Positions 1-6,998 of a stretch of 21,632 bases of DNA are shown piece after piece. The translations under genes were made by a program, and so were the position numbers. The stretch is from the NCBI GenBank assembly GCA_023228025.1, contig JALOCD010000072.1, positions 1 through 21,632 of the forward strand, given 5' to 3'. The DNA is from Prolixibacteraceae bacterium. GTDB taxonomy: Bacteria; Bacteroidota; Bacteroidia; Bacteroidales; Prolixibacteraceae. The notes below the pieces were generated by a model. The model did not search any database and was not told where the DNA came from. It saw only the letters and a program-made list of their open reading frames with translations. Positions within the stretch are counted from its first letter, which is position 1, and each line of letters starts with the position of its first letter.

Positions 1-2024
1 TTCAGCGCTTCTTCCACTGAAATATTTCTAAAAATTCTGCCTTCCCCAACGTGGCGCTCCGGAACTGAGTCGGCTAAAGAACCCCATAATTGGTCAACTA
101 TTGTTCTCAAATTCGCATCAGCATTGGGATAATCGGCCAGACCGGGAGTTGCTAACGGTGGTTCACCCAGTACTGAAGCTCCCTGAAGTACCATATCCCT
201 TATCCGGCTTAATTGAACTACGGTCATAGTTCCGGTATGCGTCAACACGAGCAGGGAGTGTTTGTTCCCAGCACCATCAACCAATTGACCATCTTCCACT
301 TTTACTTTTTTAAAGGCGTCGGGACTGCAGGCATCATAATCGTAACCGGTAAGCTTTAAAGTTTTAAACCGGTAAATGGGTTCTTCCGGTTGAAGGTTCA
401 GTACATCTGACACGAAGGTTCCCTGCCGTAACAGGTACTGGCAGCGGGAGAGATAGGTATGCCAGGGCAGCGAATAATCCCACCAGGTTTGGGTACGTTC
501 GTAATGCAGTCCGAAAGGGCCCATCGACATGCCCGGTTTTCGCTCCATCCAGGGTTGCATGGCATACCGGTGGAAAACGAATTTGTTTACCCCATCGCAG
601 AAAAACCGATCGCCAATGGCCTTGATATTAGCTGGATGCAACAACCATTTCTCCTCTTCGGCACAGGTGAAGCTCTCTGCTCCGGCAATTGGCCGGTTGT
701 TGAGGTGGACTGCCGATGATACTCCTTTCACTTTGTCTGAATACCAGTCCCCATTGTTTCGCGCCCAGAATTCGCTCATCGGTTCGTCAGCATAATTGGC
801 TGCGTCCAGGTCACTTCCAATGGTGTTGTAAGGTTCCATCGAAAACAGAAGCCCATGTTCGTGACAAAGTCTTTGCATCTCTGCTACATAATTCTCCACC
901 ATCAGTTCAGAGATGGTTTTGCGCAGGTCCCACAAAAAACGCTCTGTTATCTGCAAATTGTCCAGGACCCTGTCCCTGAGAACAGGCAGGTATGGAAGTA
1001 AATCGTATCCCCTTCTTTTTTTGAATTCATCTCGCATGTTGGCGGTCCAGTTTTGTGCCCCAACCTCCCAACTATCAATGTGCGAGGCTACCAGGGTCTT
1101 GCCAACATTCTTCCCCGACAATTTCACCAATTTTTCCATCATCCCTGCAAAATTCCGGCGAATGCCCTCTTTGCTCAGCTTGTCGCATTCAGGGCCCTCA
1201 CCTCCCGAGGCGCCTGGTTTGTTGACAGCTCCTGTATAAGTATGGCCGAACCGCAAGATGGTCCATTTGCCTCCCGGGGCTTCCCATTTTAAGTGGCCGG
1301 AATGGTCTGTAAATTTAGATATGTCGATTACTTTATCCAGTGGTATAGCAACATTGTCTGGTGTTGGAACATCCGGCCTTGCAAACTGGTGGAAGATGCC
1401 GCTTTTTGCAAAAACGGCTTTCATGGCGAGATTTTCGATTTTATAACCGGAGCTGTTCACCTGGTCCTGAACTGCCAGCGTGGCAATGTCGCGGTAAAAA
1501 TCTCCCTTTGAGGGTGGTTGCGACAAAGATAGTTCTACCATTCTGCCTCCAATCACGGTAGTTTCGCTACTGACCACTGTTTGCATGGCATATTCTGGGG
1601 TAATCCAGGGGCCGCCACTACCTGTCCAGCCAGCATCGTTGGCCATATTAATTTCCAATCCCAACCTTTTGGCTTCACTAACGGAAAACAGGAAAAGCTC
1701 CTTCCATTGCTCATCCATAAATTTCACAGGTCCTTCCGGGGTACCATCGCCAATGACTTTAAGATCGATGTCCATGATCAGGACACCACCAATTCCCACC
1801 CGTTTCATGGCTTCCAGGTCGGCAGTGATTCCTTTTTGAGTAACATTATTATTTATCCAGAACCAATATACCCAGGGGCGGGCGCTGTTGGGTGGATTTA
1901 AGAACTCCTTTTTCACCGAAAGAAGGGGATACGCTGGAGGCACTATTTCACTTGCCTCCAATCCGGTAAAAAAATGCGCCAGCATAAATGCGAACAATAT
2001 GGAGAGAATATCTATTTTTCGCAT
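1..2024 (-). CDS. GH106-like alpha-L-rhamnosidase family glycoside hydrolase (3' end outside window)
   Basis: The reverse strand is open from ATG at 2024 to the window edge, giving 674 codons without a stop. I checked the frame at many points. Residues 1-25 form a signal peptide (basic start, then ILSILFAFMLAHFF), so the enzyme is exported. The mature start, with NPPNSARPWVYWFWINN followed by a segment on guiding a beta/alpha barrel (ADLEAMKRVGIGGVLIMD), is the hallmark of GH106-type proteins, which release rhamnose from plant or bacterial polysaccharides. Acidic clusters that could hold catalytic or calcium-binding groups are IDSWE (Glu320), SMEPY (Glu397) and AGAESF (Glu450). I cannot say which is catalytic. 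Family members are usually about 1000-1200 residues, so roughly a third is missing to the left. It starts one base after the radical SAM stop codon (TAA-T-ATG), so the two are probably co-translated. Family confidence is good; sugar specificity is unknown. Confidence 0.85.
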   Translation of the reverse strand, partial: MRKIDILSILFAFMLAHFFTGLEASEIVPPAYPLLSVKKEFLNPPNSARPWVYWFWINNNVTQKGITADLEAMKRVGIGGVLIMDIDLKVIGDGTPEGPVKFMDEQWKELFLFSVSEAKRLGLEINMANDAGWTGSGGPWITPEYAMQTVVSSETTVIGGRMVELSLSQPPSKGDFYRDIATLAVQDQVNSSGYKIENLAMKAVFAKSGIFHQFARPDVPTPDNVAIPLDKVIDISKFTDHSGHLKWEAPGGKWTILRFGHTYTGAVNKPGASGGEGPECDKLSKEGIRRNFAGMMEKLVKLSGKNVGKTLVASHIDSWEVGAQNWTANMRDEFKKRRGYDLLPYLPVLRDRVLDNLQITERFLWDLRKTISELMVENYVAEMQRLCHEHGLLFSMEPYNTIGSDLDAANYADEPMSEFWARNNGDWYSDKVKGVSSAVHLNNRPIAGAESFTCAEEEKWLLHPANIKAIGDRFFCDGVNKFVFHRYAMQPWMERKPGMSMGPFGLHYERTQTWWDYSLPWHTYLSRCQYLLRQGTFVSDVLNLQPEEPIYRFKTLKLTGYDYDACSPDAFKKVKVEDGQLVDGAGNKHSLLVLTHTGTMTVVQLSRIRDMVLQGASVLGEPPLATPGLADYPNADANLRTIVDQLWGSLADSVPERHVGEGRIFRNISVEEAL

Positions 2025-2025
2025 A

Positions 2026-3507
2026 TTACCTTATGCCATAAACGATTCTAAAGTGATAACCGTAAACAGCAAACTGTATGGCATCCTTTATCAATAATGG
2101 TTTCTTAAATAGGGTCCACACCATCAACTTCCAGAATTCGCCTCTTCCCTTGTTGACAATGCCAATAATGTAGACAGTTTTAAATAAGCTTTTGAACAAT
2201 GAAAACCTTACCCTCCTTTTAATTGCATATAATTGCTGATAATTTTGCAGGAACTGCCGAACCCTTTTGTAATAGGGTTTTATCGAATAGATGTTTCGAA
2301 TAAGCAAGTTGTATCCGTCCAAAAGATCTTTGGGGTTCATTTTAGGGATGAAATTGATGGAGGCATCCGTATTGTTGCCGCTCGATTCTTTGATGATCCG
2401 GTCCTCTCCCACCATGCGTTTGTACAGTGTGGTATTTTTGGGTGCATGCAAAATGCCAACCATAGCCGAAACAATTCCACTTTGCTGAATAAAATCAAGT
2501 TGCTTTTGAAAAACGGTGGAGGTATCCGTATCGAAACCAACAATAAATCCGCCGGAAACCGACATTCCTGCTTTTTGAATTTTTTTCACGCACTGAAGCA
2601 AATCCCTGTTTTTATTCTGTCCCTTGTTGCAATCCTGAAGGGATACTTCATCGGGAGTTTCAATGCCAATGAAAGTGGAGGTAAAACCAGTGGCGACCAT
2701 CATCGACAACAGTTCGTCATCATCGGCCAGGTTGATGGAGGTTTGTGTCTCAAAGGTGAAAGGGAAATGGTGGGCCTTCATCCATTCCAACATTGCCGGA
2801 AGAAGGCTTGATTTGATTTCATGCTTGTTCCCGATAAAATTATCATCCACCACCAGGACCGGACCACGCCAGTTGAGGTTATACAGCGATTCCAGCTCTG
2901 CCAGAATCTGATTCGTTTTTTTCATCCGCACTTTATGACCCAACAATGTGGTTATCTCACAAAAATCGCAGGAAAAAGGACATCCCCTGGTAACCTGAAT
3001 GTTCATCACAACGTAGTCTTTCCTGGAAAGCAAACTGTAATCGGGAACAGGAGTAGCGGATAAATCTGCAAATTCATCAGTCCTGTAAATTCTTTCAGGG
3101 GAGTTTCCGGATGCTAAATCCCTCAGAAACGGAGGCAGCGTAATCTCAGCTTCGTTCAGGATAAAATGATCTATTTGAGGATAATTATCATAATCCTGCG
3201 TAAAAAGAGGCCCGCCGGCCACCATTTTGGTTTTGTACTTCAGGCACTCCCGAATAACGTCATTCACCGATTCCTTTTGAATGGACATCGCGCTGATAAA
3301 AACATAATCGGCCCAAACAACATCTCCTGACTTGAGTGTGGTAATATTCAGGTCGACCACTTTTTTATGCCACTCTTTTGGAAGCATGGCGGCTATGGTT
3401 ATCAATCCCAGAGGGGGAACTGTCGCTTTTTTGGAAATAAAGCGCATAGCATGCTTGAAGCTCCAGAACGAATCCGGATACTTCGGATAAACCATTAAAA
3501 TGTTCAT
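2026..3507 (-). CDS. B12-binding-domain radical SAM protein, HpnP-like (DUF4070 type)
   Basis: A 493-residue protein. Residues 1-140 form a Rossmann-like cobalamin-binding type domain (MNILMVYPKYP start, VPPLGLITIAAMLP, MVAGGPLFT). No DxHxxG base-off motif is visible, as is common in this subfamily. The radical SAM core follows, with the cluster motif CPFSCDFC (Cys176, Cys180, Cys183) after QVTRG, then VVDDNFIGN and the GIETP and SGGFIVGFDTDT elements. The C-terminal third is basic and helical and fits the DUF4070 region of the hopanoid C2 methylase HpnP family. Members of this group methylate unactivated carbons of lipids or other substrates. The Bacteroidota branch has no firm substrate, so calling it HpnP would overreach. 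No hopanoid genes are nearby. It heads a two-gene unit with the GH106-like gene. An AT-rich control region with a palindrome lies upstream. Confidence 0.9.
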   Translation of the reverse strand: MNILMVYPKYPDSFWSFKHAMRFISKKATVPPLGLITIAAMLPKEWHKKVVDLNITTLKSGDVVWADYVFISAMSIQKESVNDVIRECLKYKTKMVAGGPLFTQDYDNYPQIDHFILNEAEITLPPFLRDLASGNSPERIYRTDEFADLSATPVPDYSLLSRKDYVVMNIQVTRGCPFSCDFCEITTLLGHKVRMKKTNQILAELESLYNLNWRGPVLVVDDNFIGNKHEIKSSLLPAMLEWMKAHHFPFTFETQTSINLADDDELLSMMVATGFTSTFIGIETPDEVSLQDCNKGQNKNRDLLQCVKKIQKAGMSVSGGFIVGFDTDTSTVFQKQLDFIQQSGIVSAMVGILHAPKNTTLYKRMVGEDRIIKESSGNNTDASINFIPKMNPKDLLDGYNLLIRNIYSIKPYYKRVRQFLQNYQQLYAIKRRVRFSLFKSLFKTVYIIGIVNKGRGEFWKLMVWTLFKKPLLIKDAIQFAVYGYHFRIVYGIR

Positions 3508-3529
3508 TTTCTTTCAATTAAAAAACAAT

Positions 3530-3577
3530 CAAAAGTTACAAACAACATTTGTGAAAAAGTTATATAATTTTCACAAA
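3530..3577 (-). promoter_or_regulatory. Putative promoter and operator of the radical SAM/GH106 unit
   Basis: Positions 3548-3557 (TTTGTGAAAA) and 3568-3577 (TTTTCACAAA) form a perfect 10-bp inverted repeat around a 10-bp AT spacer. A partial direct copy of the right half, ACTTATATAATTCAC, follows at about 3579-3593. Read on the minus strand, TAACTTTTG at 3538-3530 resembles the TAnnTTTG -7 element with one extra base, 23 nt before the ATG. The palindrome then covers the -33 zone, where no TTTG is found at the right spacing. The half-sites recall TGTGA/TCACA, but the spacer is far longer than a normal CRP/FNR site. Regulator unknown. Confidence 0.4.
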
Positions 3578-3838
3578 AACTTATATAATTCACACCCTGT
3601 CTATGAATAGGATAAATTTATTCTGTAATCAATTATACACAACAAATATGTTCCCATCATAAATCCCGGGTTTTGATTATTCGAAAAGAAAATCCGACAT
3701 TTAACAATACGAGTGACTCGAAACTTAATCTGATCTTTAGGATATTCTTGATATTTAGGCTGACAGGAATCGATAGAATCATTTACATGCATCTAATTGT
3801 TCTGAAATTCAAATATTTATCACAAAAGAAAAATTTAT

Positions 3839-3919
3839 AAAAAACTAGTTGCAGAATTTATCGGAACCATGTGGTTGGTTTTGGGAGGATGCGGAAGCGC
3901 CGTTTTAGCAGCGGCCTGA
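3839..3919 (+). pseudogene. aqpZ: Relic of the aquaporin Z gene 5' end
   Basis: Frame 3839-3919 reads KKLVAEFIGTMWLVLGGC followed by GSAVLAAA and TGA. This is the N-terminal first membrane helix of AqpZ water channels, nearly residue for residue (E. coli has KLAAECFGTFWLVFGGC then GSAVLAA). Only about 26 codons survive of roughly 230. The expected ATG is replaced by TAT in frame, and the next ATG is internal. Both NPA pore motifs are absent. Downstream sequence goes straight into the terminator of the neighbouring minus-strand gene, so a deletion has removed the rest. It is certainly nonfunctional as a channel; the identification rests on a short but highly characteristic stretch. Confidence 0.8.
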
Positions 3920-3938
3920 AAAGGCAAAATAAATGCAT

Positions 3939-3966
3939 AAAAAAGGAGGCAATCACCTCCTTTTTT
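3939..3966 (-). terminator. Strong bidirectional intrinsic terminator
   Basis: AAAAAAGGAGG at 3939-3949 pairs perfectly with CCTCCTTTTTT at 3956-3966 across the loop CAATCA. On the minus strand it lies 19 nt beyond the stop codon of the 61-residue gene, and the U run follows a GC-containing stem. The symmetry means it can work in either direction. Confidence 0.85.
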
Positions 3967-3984
3967 GCACAATTTCATGCCTGC

Positions 3985-4170
3985 TTAATTTAACCCAAGT
4001 TCATTCAACTGCCTGACAGTAAGCGGAGCCCCTACTTCAATCGTAGTGCTTTTTCTTACTCCAGCGTGGTGGTTGAAGTGTTGATGTCTTGCATTTGCTT
4101 CAATCCCTAACATGACGACCATCCCAATAACGAAAAGTGACAACCCTTTGAAAAAATTCTTTGCTTTCAT
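3985..4170 (-). CDS. Small secreted peptide, 61 residues, function unknown
   Basis: A 61-residue protein with a clear signal peptide: basic MKAKNFFKG, hydrophobic LSLFVIGMVVMLGIE, and an ANA cleavage site at about residue 27. This leaves a mature peptide of about 34 residues. The mature part starts RHQHFNHHAG, with four histidines in eight residues, and ends with PLTVRQLNELGLN. The histidine cluster could bind metal, but that is inference. I do not recognise a family. That the gene is real is supported by its surroundings: a near-ideal Bacteroidota promoter at 4310-4341, a leader of about 130 nt with stable hairpins, and a strong terminator just after the stop. It has no partner gene, so it is a monocistronic unit. 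Confidence 0.7.
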   Translation of the reverse strand: MKAKNFFKGLSLFVIGMVVMLGIEANARHQHFNHHAGVRKSTTIEVGAPLTVRQLNELGLN

Positions 4171-4201
4171 CTGTTTTAATTTTGGTTTTTAATTGTCAGA
4201 T

Positions 4202-4267
4202 GGAATACCCATCCGCCAGCTGGCGGATCATTTCCCGCTTTTGTGAAAATTTCCTGATGGGTATTTC
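4202..4267 (-). repeat. Nested inverted repeats in the leader of the small secreted peptide
   Basis: Positions 4211-4228 are a perfect 18-bp palindrome (ATCCGCCAGCTGGCGGAT). Around it, GGAATACCCATC (4202-4213) pairs with GATGGGTATTTC (4256-4267) with one mismatch. The two structures share three bases at 4211-4213, so they are partly exclusive. The element lies in the transcribed leader, about 30 nt before the start codon. It may be a palindromic repeat that inserted there, or a control hairpin. Confidence 0.7.
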
Positions 4268-4309
4268 ATAATCTTATAATTTAAAATTGTTTATAGTAAA
4301 ATTCATACT

Positions 4310-4341
4310 CAAATGTAATATGGGCTCCCTGATGTCACAAA
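4310..4341 (-). promoter_or_regulatory. Bacteroidota-type promoter for the small secreted peptide
   Basis: On the minus strand, TTTG (4341-4338), then 20 nt, then TACATTTG (4317-4310). This matches the TTTG-N19/21-TAnnTTTG primary-sigma consensus of the phylum exactly in sequence and spacing. Transcription should begin near 4302, giving a leader of about 130 nt. Confidence 0.7.
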
Positions 4342-4474
4342 TACAATAGACGGGTTAAACTATTTTATAGACAAATCGTTGGATTTTATCGAAGTATGCT
4401 AATAGTCTTGCTGAAATAATAAGGAACATCGCAGGTTTTTTATAACTTAGACCAACCAAATTTCAATCATATTT

Positions 4475-5053
4475 ATGGATAATCAACCCACCAGGGCAGA
4501 GGCATTTGCCCTCTTGTGCGAATACAACAAACAGGATAGCCTGATCCGTCATGGATTGGCCGTGGAGGCAGTCATGCGCCATTTCGCCGAAAAGGCCGGT
4601 GAGGATATCGAGAAATGGGGTGTCATTGGATTGTGCCACGACCTCGATTACGAAAAATATCCCGATCAGCACTGCACCATGACCCGAAAAATCCTTGAAG
4701 AAAAAGGGTGGCCTGATAATTATAACCATGCCATCGTCAGTCATGGGTGGGGACTCTGTTCCGACGTCGAACCCATCGAGGAGATGGAGAAGGTTCTTTT
4801 CGCAACCGATGAACTCACCGGATTAATCATCGCCTGCGTCTACGTGCGGCCCTCAAAAAGCATCCTCGACCTCACCACAAAATCGGTCATGAAGAAATGG
4901 AATACACGGGCTTTTGCTGCAGGCGCCAACCGCGAAGTGATAGCCAAAGGCGCCGAAATGCTGGGAAAAACCGTCGAAGAACTCGTGGATGAAACCATTC
5001 TTGGCATGCAAAAGGCGGCAGATGTGATCGGGTTGAGAGGGGAGATTCTTTGA
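4475..5053 (+). CDS. HD-domain metal-dependent phosphohydrolase
   Basis: A 192-residue soluble protein of the HD superfamily. The metal-binding residues are visible in order: His26 (SLIRHGLAVEAVMRHFA), His55-Asp56 (GLCHDLDYEKYPDQH) and Asp112 (LFATDELTGLI). An extra histidine pair lies at His85 and His90 (NHAIVSHGW). Single-domain HD proteins of this size hydrolyse phosphomonoesters or nucleotides. The true substrate is not predictable here. The start at 4475 is the first ATG and has a TATAACTT box 34 nt upstream. Downstream lies a repeat element, then the lemA operon, so this is probably a single-gene unit. Sequence quality and codon use match the housekeeping block. Confidence 0.9.
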   Translation: MDNQPTRAEAFALLCEYNKQDSLIRHGLAVEAVMRHFAEKAGEDIEKWGVIGLCHDLDYEKYPDQHCTMTRKILEEKGWPDNYNHAIVSHGWGLCSDVEPIEEMEKVLFATDELTGLIIACVYVRPSKSILDLTTKSVMKKWNTRAFAAGANREVIAKGAEMLGKTVEELVDETILGMQKAADVIGLRGEIL

Positions 5054-5084
5054 TGAGTCGCTTTTGTGTTACTGCGCTGGCTGC

Positions 5085-5263
5085 GCTGGTGCGGATTTGC
5101 AATCCGCGCCCCACAGATAATGGATTTGAAATCCATACACGCCAAACAAAAACAATATTTACCAAACTATCCTCGGTGATGGTATACAGAAGGTATTGTT
5201 AATGAGAAAAAGCAGATTACAAATCTGCAGCTTGCGGGGCGCGGATTACAAATCCGCACCAGC
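5085..5263 (+). repeat. REPIN/MITE-like repeat family A, copy 1 (179 bp)
   Basis: The ends are inverted copies of each other, about 30 bp, starting GCTGGTGCGGATTTG. Each end holds two hairpins: GCGGATT-TGC-AATCCGC and ATGGATTTGAAATCCAT on the left; GCAGATT-ACA-AATCTGC and GCGGATT-ACA-AATCCGC on the right. A core of about 75 bp with AACAATATTTACC and GTTAATGAGAAAA lies between. It carries no gene. Other copies are at 14948-15126, 18002-18179 and 18866-19028. Here it fills the gap between the HD gene and the lemA promoter. Confidence 0.9.
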
Positions 5264-5342
5264 TTGGTGACTGTATTAAAAATGCACAGCCAATATTGTG
5301 GAACATGTAATGAAATGATCCCTGATTAGACAAATTGTTAAG

Positions 5343-5350
5343 TATATTTG
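5343..5350 (+). promoter_or_regulatory. Putative -7 element of the lemA-M48 operon
   Basis: TATATTTG is an exact TAnnTTTG match, 28 nt before the lemA ATG. No good TTTG is seen 19-21 nt further upstream, so the -33 half is weak and the call is tentative. Confidence 0.5.
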
Positions 5351-5378
5351 AAGTATAAAACCTTAAAAAACCTCTGCC

Positions 5379-5936
5379 ATGATTTGGATTATTCCTGTAG
5401 TTATCGTATTGATTATCTTTTGGCTGATTGGTATTTACAACAGTCTGGTACGGCTTCGCAACACGAGGCAAAACGCTTTTGCAGATATCGATGTGCAACT
5501 GAAACAACGGCACGACCTTGTCCCACAACTCGTTGAAACTGTAAAAGGTTACGCCACACACGAAAGGGAGTTGCTGACCCGGATCACAGAGGCCCGTACT
5601 GCCGCCATGGGTGCCACCACCATCGATGAAAAAATCAAAACTGAAACCCAACTTTCGGCTGCGTTACAAGGGCTGAAAATTTCGGTCGAAGCATATCCCG
5701 ACCTGAAAGCCAACCAAAACTTCCTGCAACTTCAGGAAGAGCTAAGCGACATCGAAAACAAACTGGCAGCAGCCCGAAGGTATTTCAACGCGGCTACTAC
5801 CGAATACAACACTGGAATAGAAACCTTCCCGTCCAACCTGATCGCCAACAGTTTCGGATTCCATCGCGAGACACTTTTCGATCTTGGACAGGAGCGGGCA
5901 TCCTTTGAGGAAGCACCCAAGATCAGCTTCAATTAA
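5379..5936 (+). CDS. lemA: LemA family membrane-anchored protein
   Basis: A 185-residue protein with one N-terminal membrane anchor (WIIPVVIVLIIFWLIGI, residues 3-19), then the long helical LemA domain: YNSLVRLRNTRQNAFADIDV, QLKQRHDLVPQLVETVKGY, the ENKLAAARRYFNAA signature, and the C-terminal FP-N-IANSFGF block. Length and motif order are normal for the family. LemA proteins sit in the membrane facing outward as helical bundles. Their biochemical role is unsettled, but they are often found beside an M48 protease, as here. The TAA stop shares its last A with the ATG of the next gene (TAATG), which strongly suggests translational coupling. Confidence 0.95.
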   Translation: MIWIIPVVIVLIIFWLIGIYNSLVRLRNTRQNAFADIDVQLKQRHDLVPQLVETVKGYATHERELLTRITEARTAAMGATTIDEKIKTETQLSAALQGLKISVEAYPDLKANQNFLQLQEELSDIENKLAAARRYFNAATTEYNTGIETFPSNLIANSFGFHRETLFDLGQERASFEEAPKISFN

Positions 5937-6862
5937 TGACTTACGTCGGAATACAGACACAAATCAGGAGAAACAACTTCAACAGTGTTCTCCTGATTAT
6001 TGCTTTCCCAATCGTCTTACTCGGGATGGTGTATGCGATCATCTTCTTTGCCCGGCAGAAGAGTGATCCACAGCTTATCAATGAGACATTTGTCAATGTC
6101 GTGCCTTTTGTCATCATTGCCACCACCATTTGGTTCCTGATTGCCTGGGCCTCGCACAACGCGTTGATCAGGATGGCCACCGGAGCCAAACCGCTGGAAC
6201 GTATTGAAAACAAACGGGTTTACAACCTGGTCGAGAATCTTTGTATCTCGAAAGGGATGAGAGTTCCGCATATCTTCATCATCGAGGACGAATCCCTCAA
6301 CGCCTTTGCCAGCGGCATCAGCGAGCGCACCTTTTCCGTCACCCTTTCGCGCGGGATCATCGACAAACTGGAGGATGACGAACTCGAAGGGGTGATCGCG
6401 CACGAACTTTCCCATATCCGTAACCGGGATGTCAGGCTGATGATCGTCTCGATCATCTTTGTCGGAATTTTTGCCTTCGTAGCCGAAATGGCCTTCAGGA
6501 GCATCCGTTTCGGGGCCTTGTCGAGAGGCAAAAAAGATTCGGGCATAGTAATTCTGGTTGTCATTGTTGTCTCCGCCATCTGCTACCTGATCGCCCTGCT
6601 GCTCCGTTTCGGCGTATCCAGATCGCGCGAGTACATGGCCGATGCCGGAGCCGCCGAAATGACCAGGAAACCCTACGCGCTGGCCAGCGCCTTGCGGAAA
6701 ATCAGCAGTGATCCTCTGATCGAAGCGGTTGAAAACCGCGATGTCGCCCAGCTCTTCATCGAAAACCCTCAACCGGAAGAGAAGAAATTCTCCTTCAGCA
6801 ACCTCTTCTCCACCCACCCACCGATCCAGAAAAGGATTGAGCTGCTGGACCAGTTCGCGTAA
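5936..6862 (+). CDS. M48 family membrane metalloprotease, HtpX-like
   Basis: A 308-residue protein. Two hydrophobic helices near the N-terminus (about 18-38 and 53-71) are followed by a cytosolic-type protease domain. The zinc motif is HELSH (His156, Glu157, His160), and the third ligand is probably Glu232 in SREYMADAGAAEMT. Two more membrane helices lie between the zinc motif and Glu232 (about 168-184 and 203-223), as in HtpX. The ending, with STHPPIQKRI, is also typical. Such proteases degrade misfolded membrane proteins. The start overlaps the lemA stop by one base. All catalytic residues are present, so it should be active. The symbol htpX is withheld because several M48B subgroups share this layout. 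Confidence 0.93.
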   Translation: MTYVGIQTQIRRNNFNSVLLIIAFPIVLLGMVYAIIFFARQKSDPQLINETFVNVVPFVIIATTIWFLIAWASHNALIRMATGAKPLERIENKRVYNLVENLCISKGMRVPHIFIIEDESLNAFASGISERTFSVTLSRGIIDKLEDDELEGVIAHELSHIRNRDVRLMIVSIIFVGIFAFVAEMAFRSIRFGALSRGKKDSGIVILVVIVVSAICYLIALLLRFGVSRSREYMADAGAAEMTRKPYALASALRKISSDPLIEAVENRDVAQLFIENPQPEEKKFSFSNLFSTHPPIQKRIELLDQFA

Positions 6863-6863
6863 G

Positions 6864-6950
6864 AAGTGGAAAGTTGAGAGTGGAGAGTGGAAATCTGAAA
6901 GTTGAAAGTGGAGAGGAGAAATGGCGAAACGGAGAAGGTGAGAGGGAAAC
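6864..6950. repeat. Purine-rich low-complexity tract of GTGGAAAGTTGA-type units
   Basis: Diverged short units such as GTGGAAAGTTGAGAGTGGA and TGAAAGTTGAAAGTGGAGAG recur, with almost only A and G on the plus strand. It fills most of the gap between the M48 gene and the tricorn gene. No gene is seen in it. Similar tracts are scattered in many Bacteroidota genomes. Confidence 0.7.
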
Positions 6951-6998
6951 CATCTTGTTTCAATTTTGGTATAACTATTATCTTTAAAATACACTCCC

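Noticed and set aside
3548..3577. Inverted repeat as an intrinsic terminator
   Set aside because: The stem is AT-rich with a 10-base loop, lacks a proper U tract on either side, and lies directly upstream of a gene start.
3601..3792. Minus-strand frame of 63 codons
   Set aside because: It has odd composition, no ribosome-binding site, no recognisable domain and no partner. It lies in a control region next to a gene relic.
5085..5263. Repeat copy 1 as a CRISPR array or riboswitch
   Set aside because: There are no equally spaced direct repeats or spacers. The symmetry is inverted, and the same block recurs beside unrelated genes.
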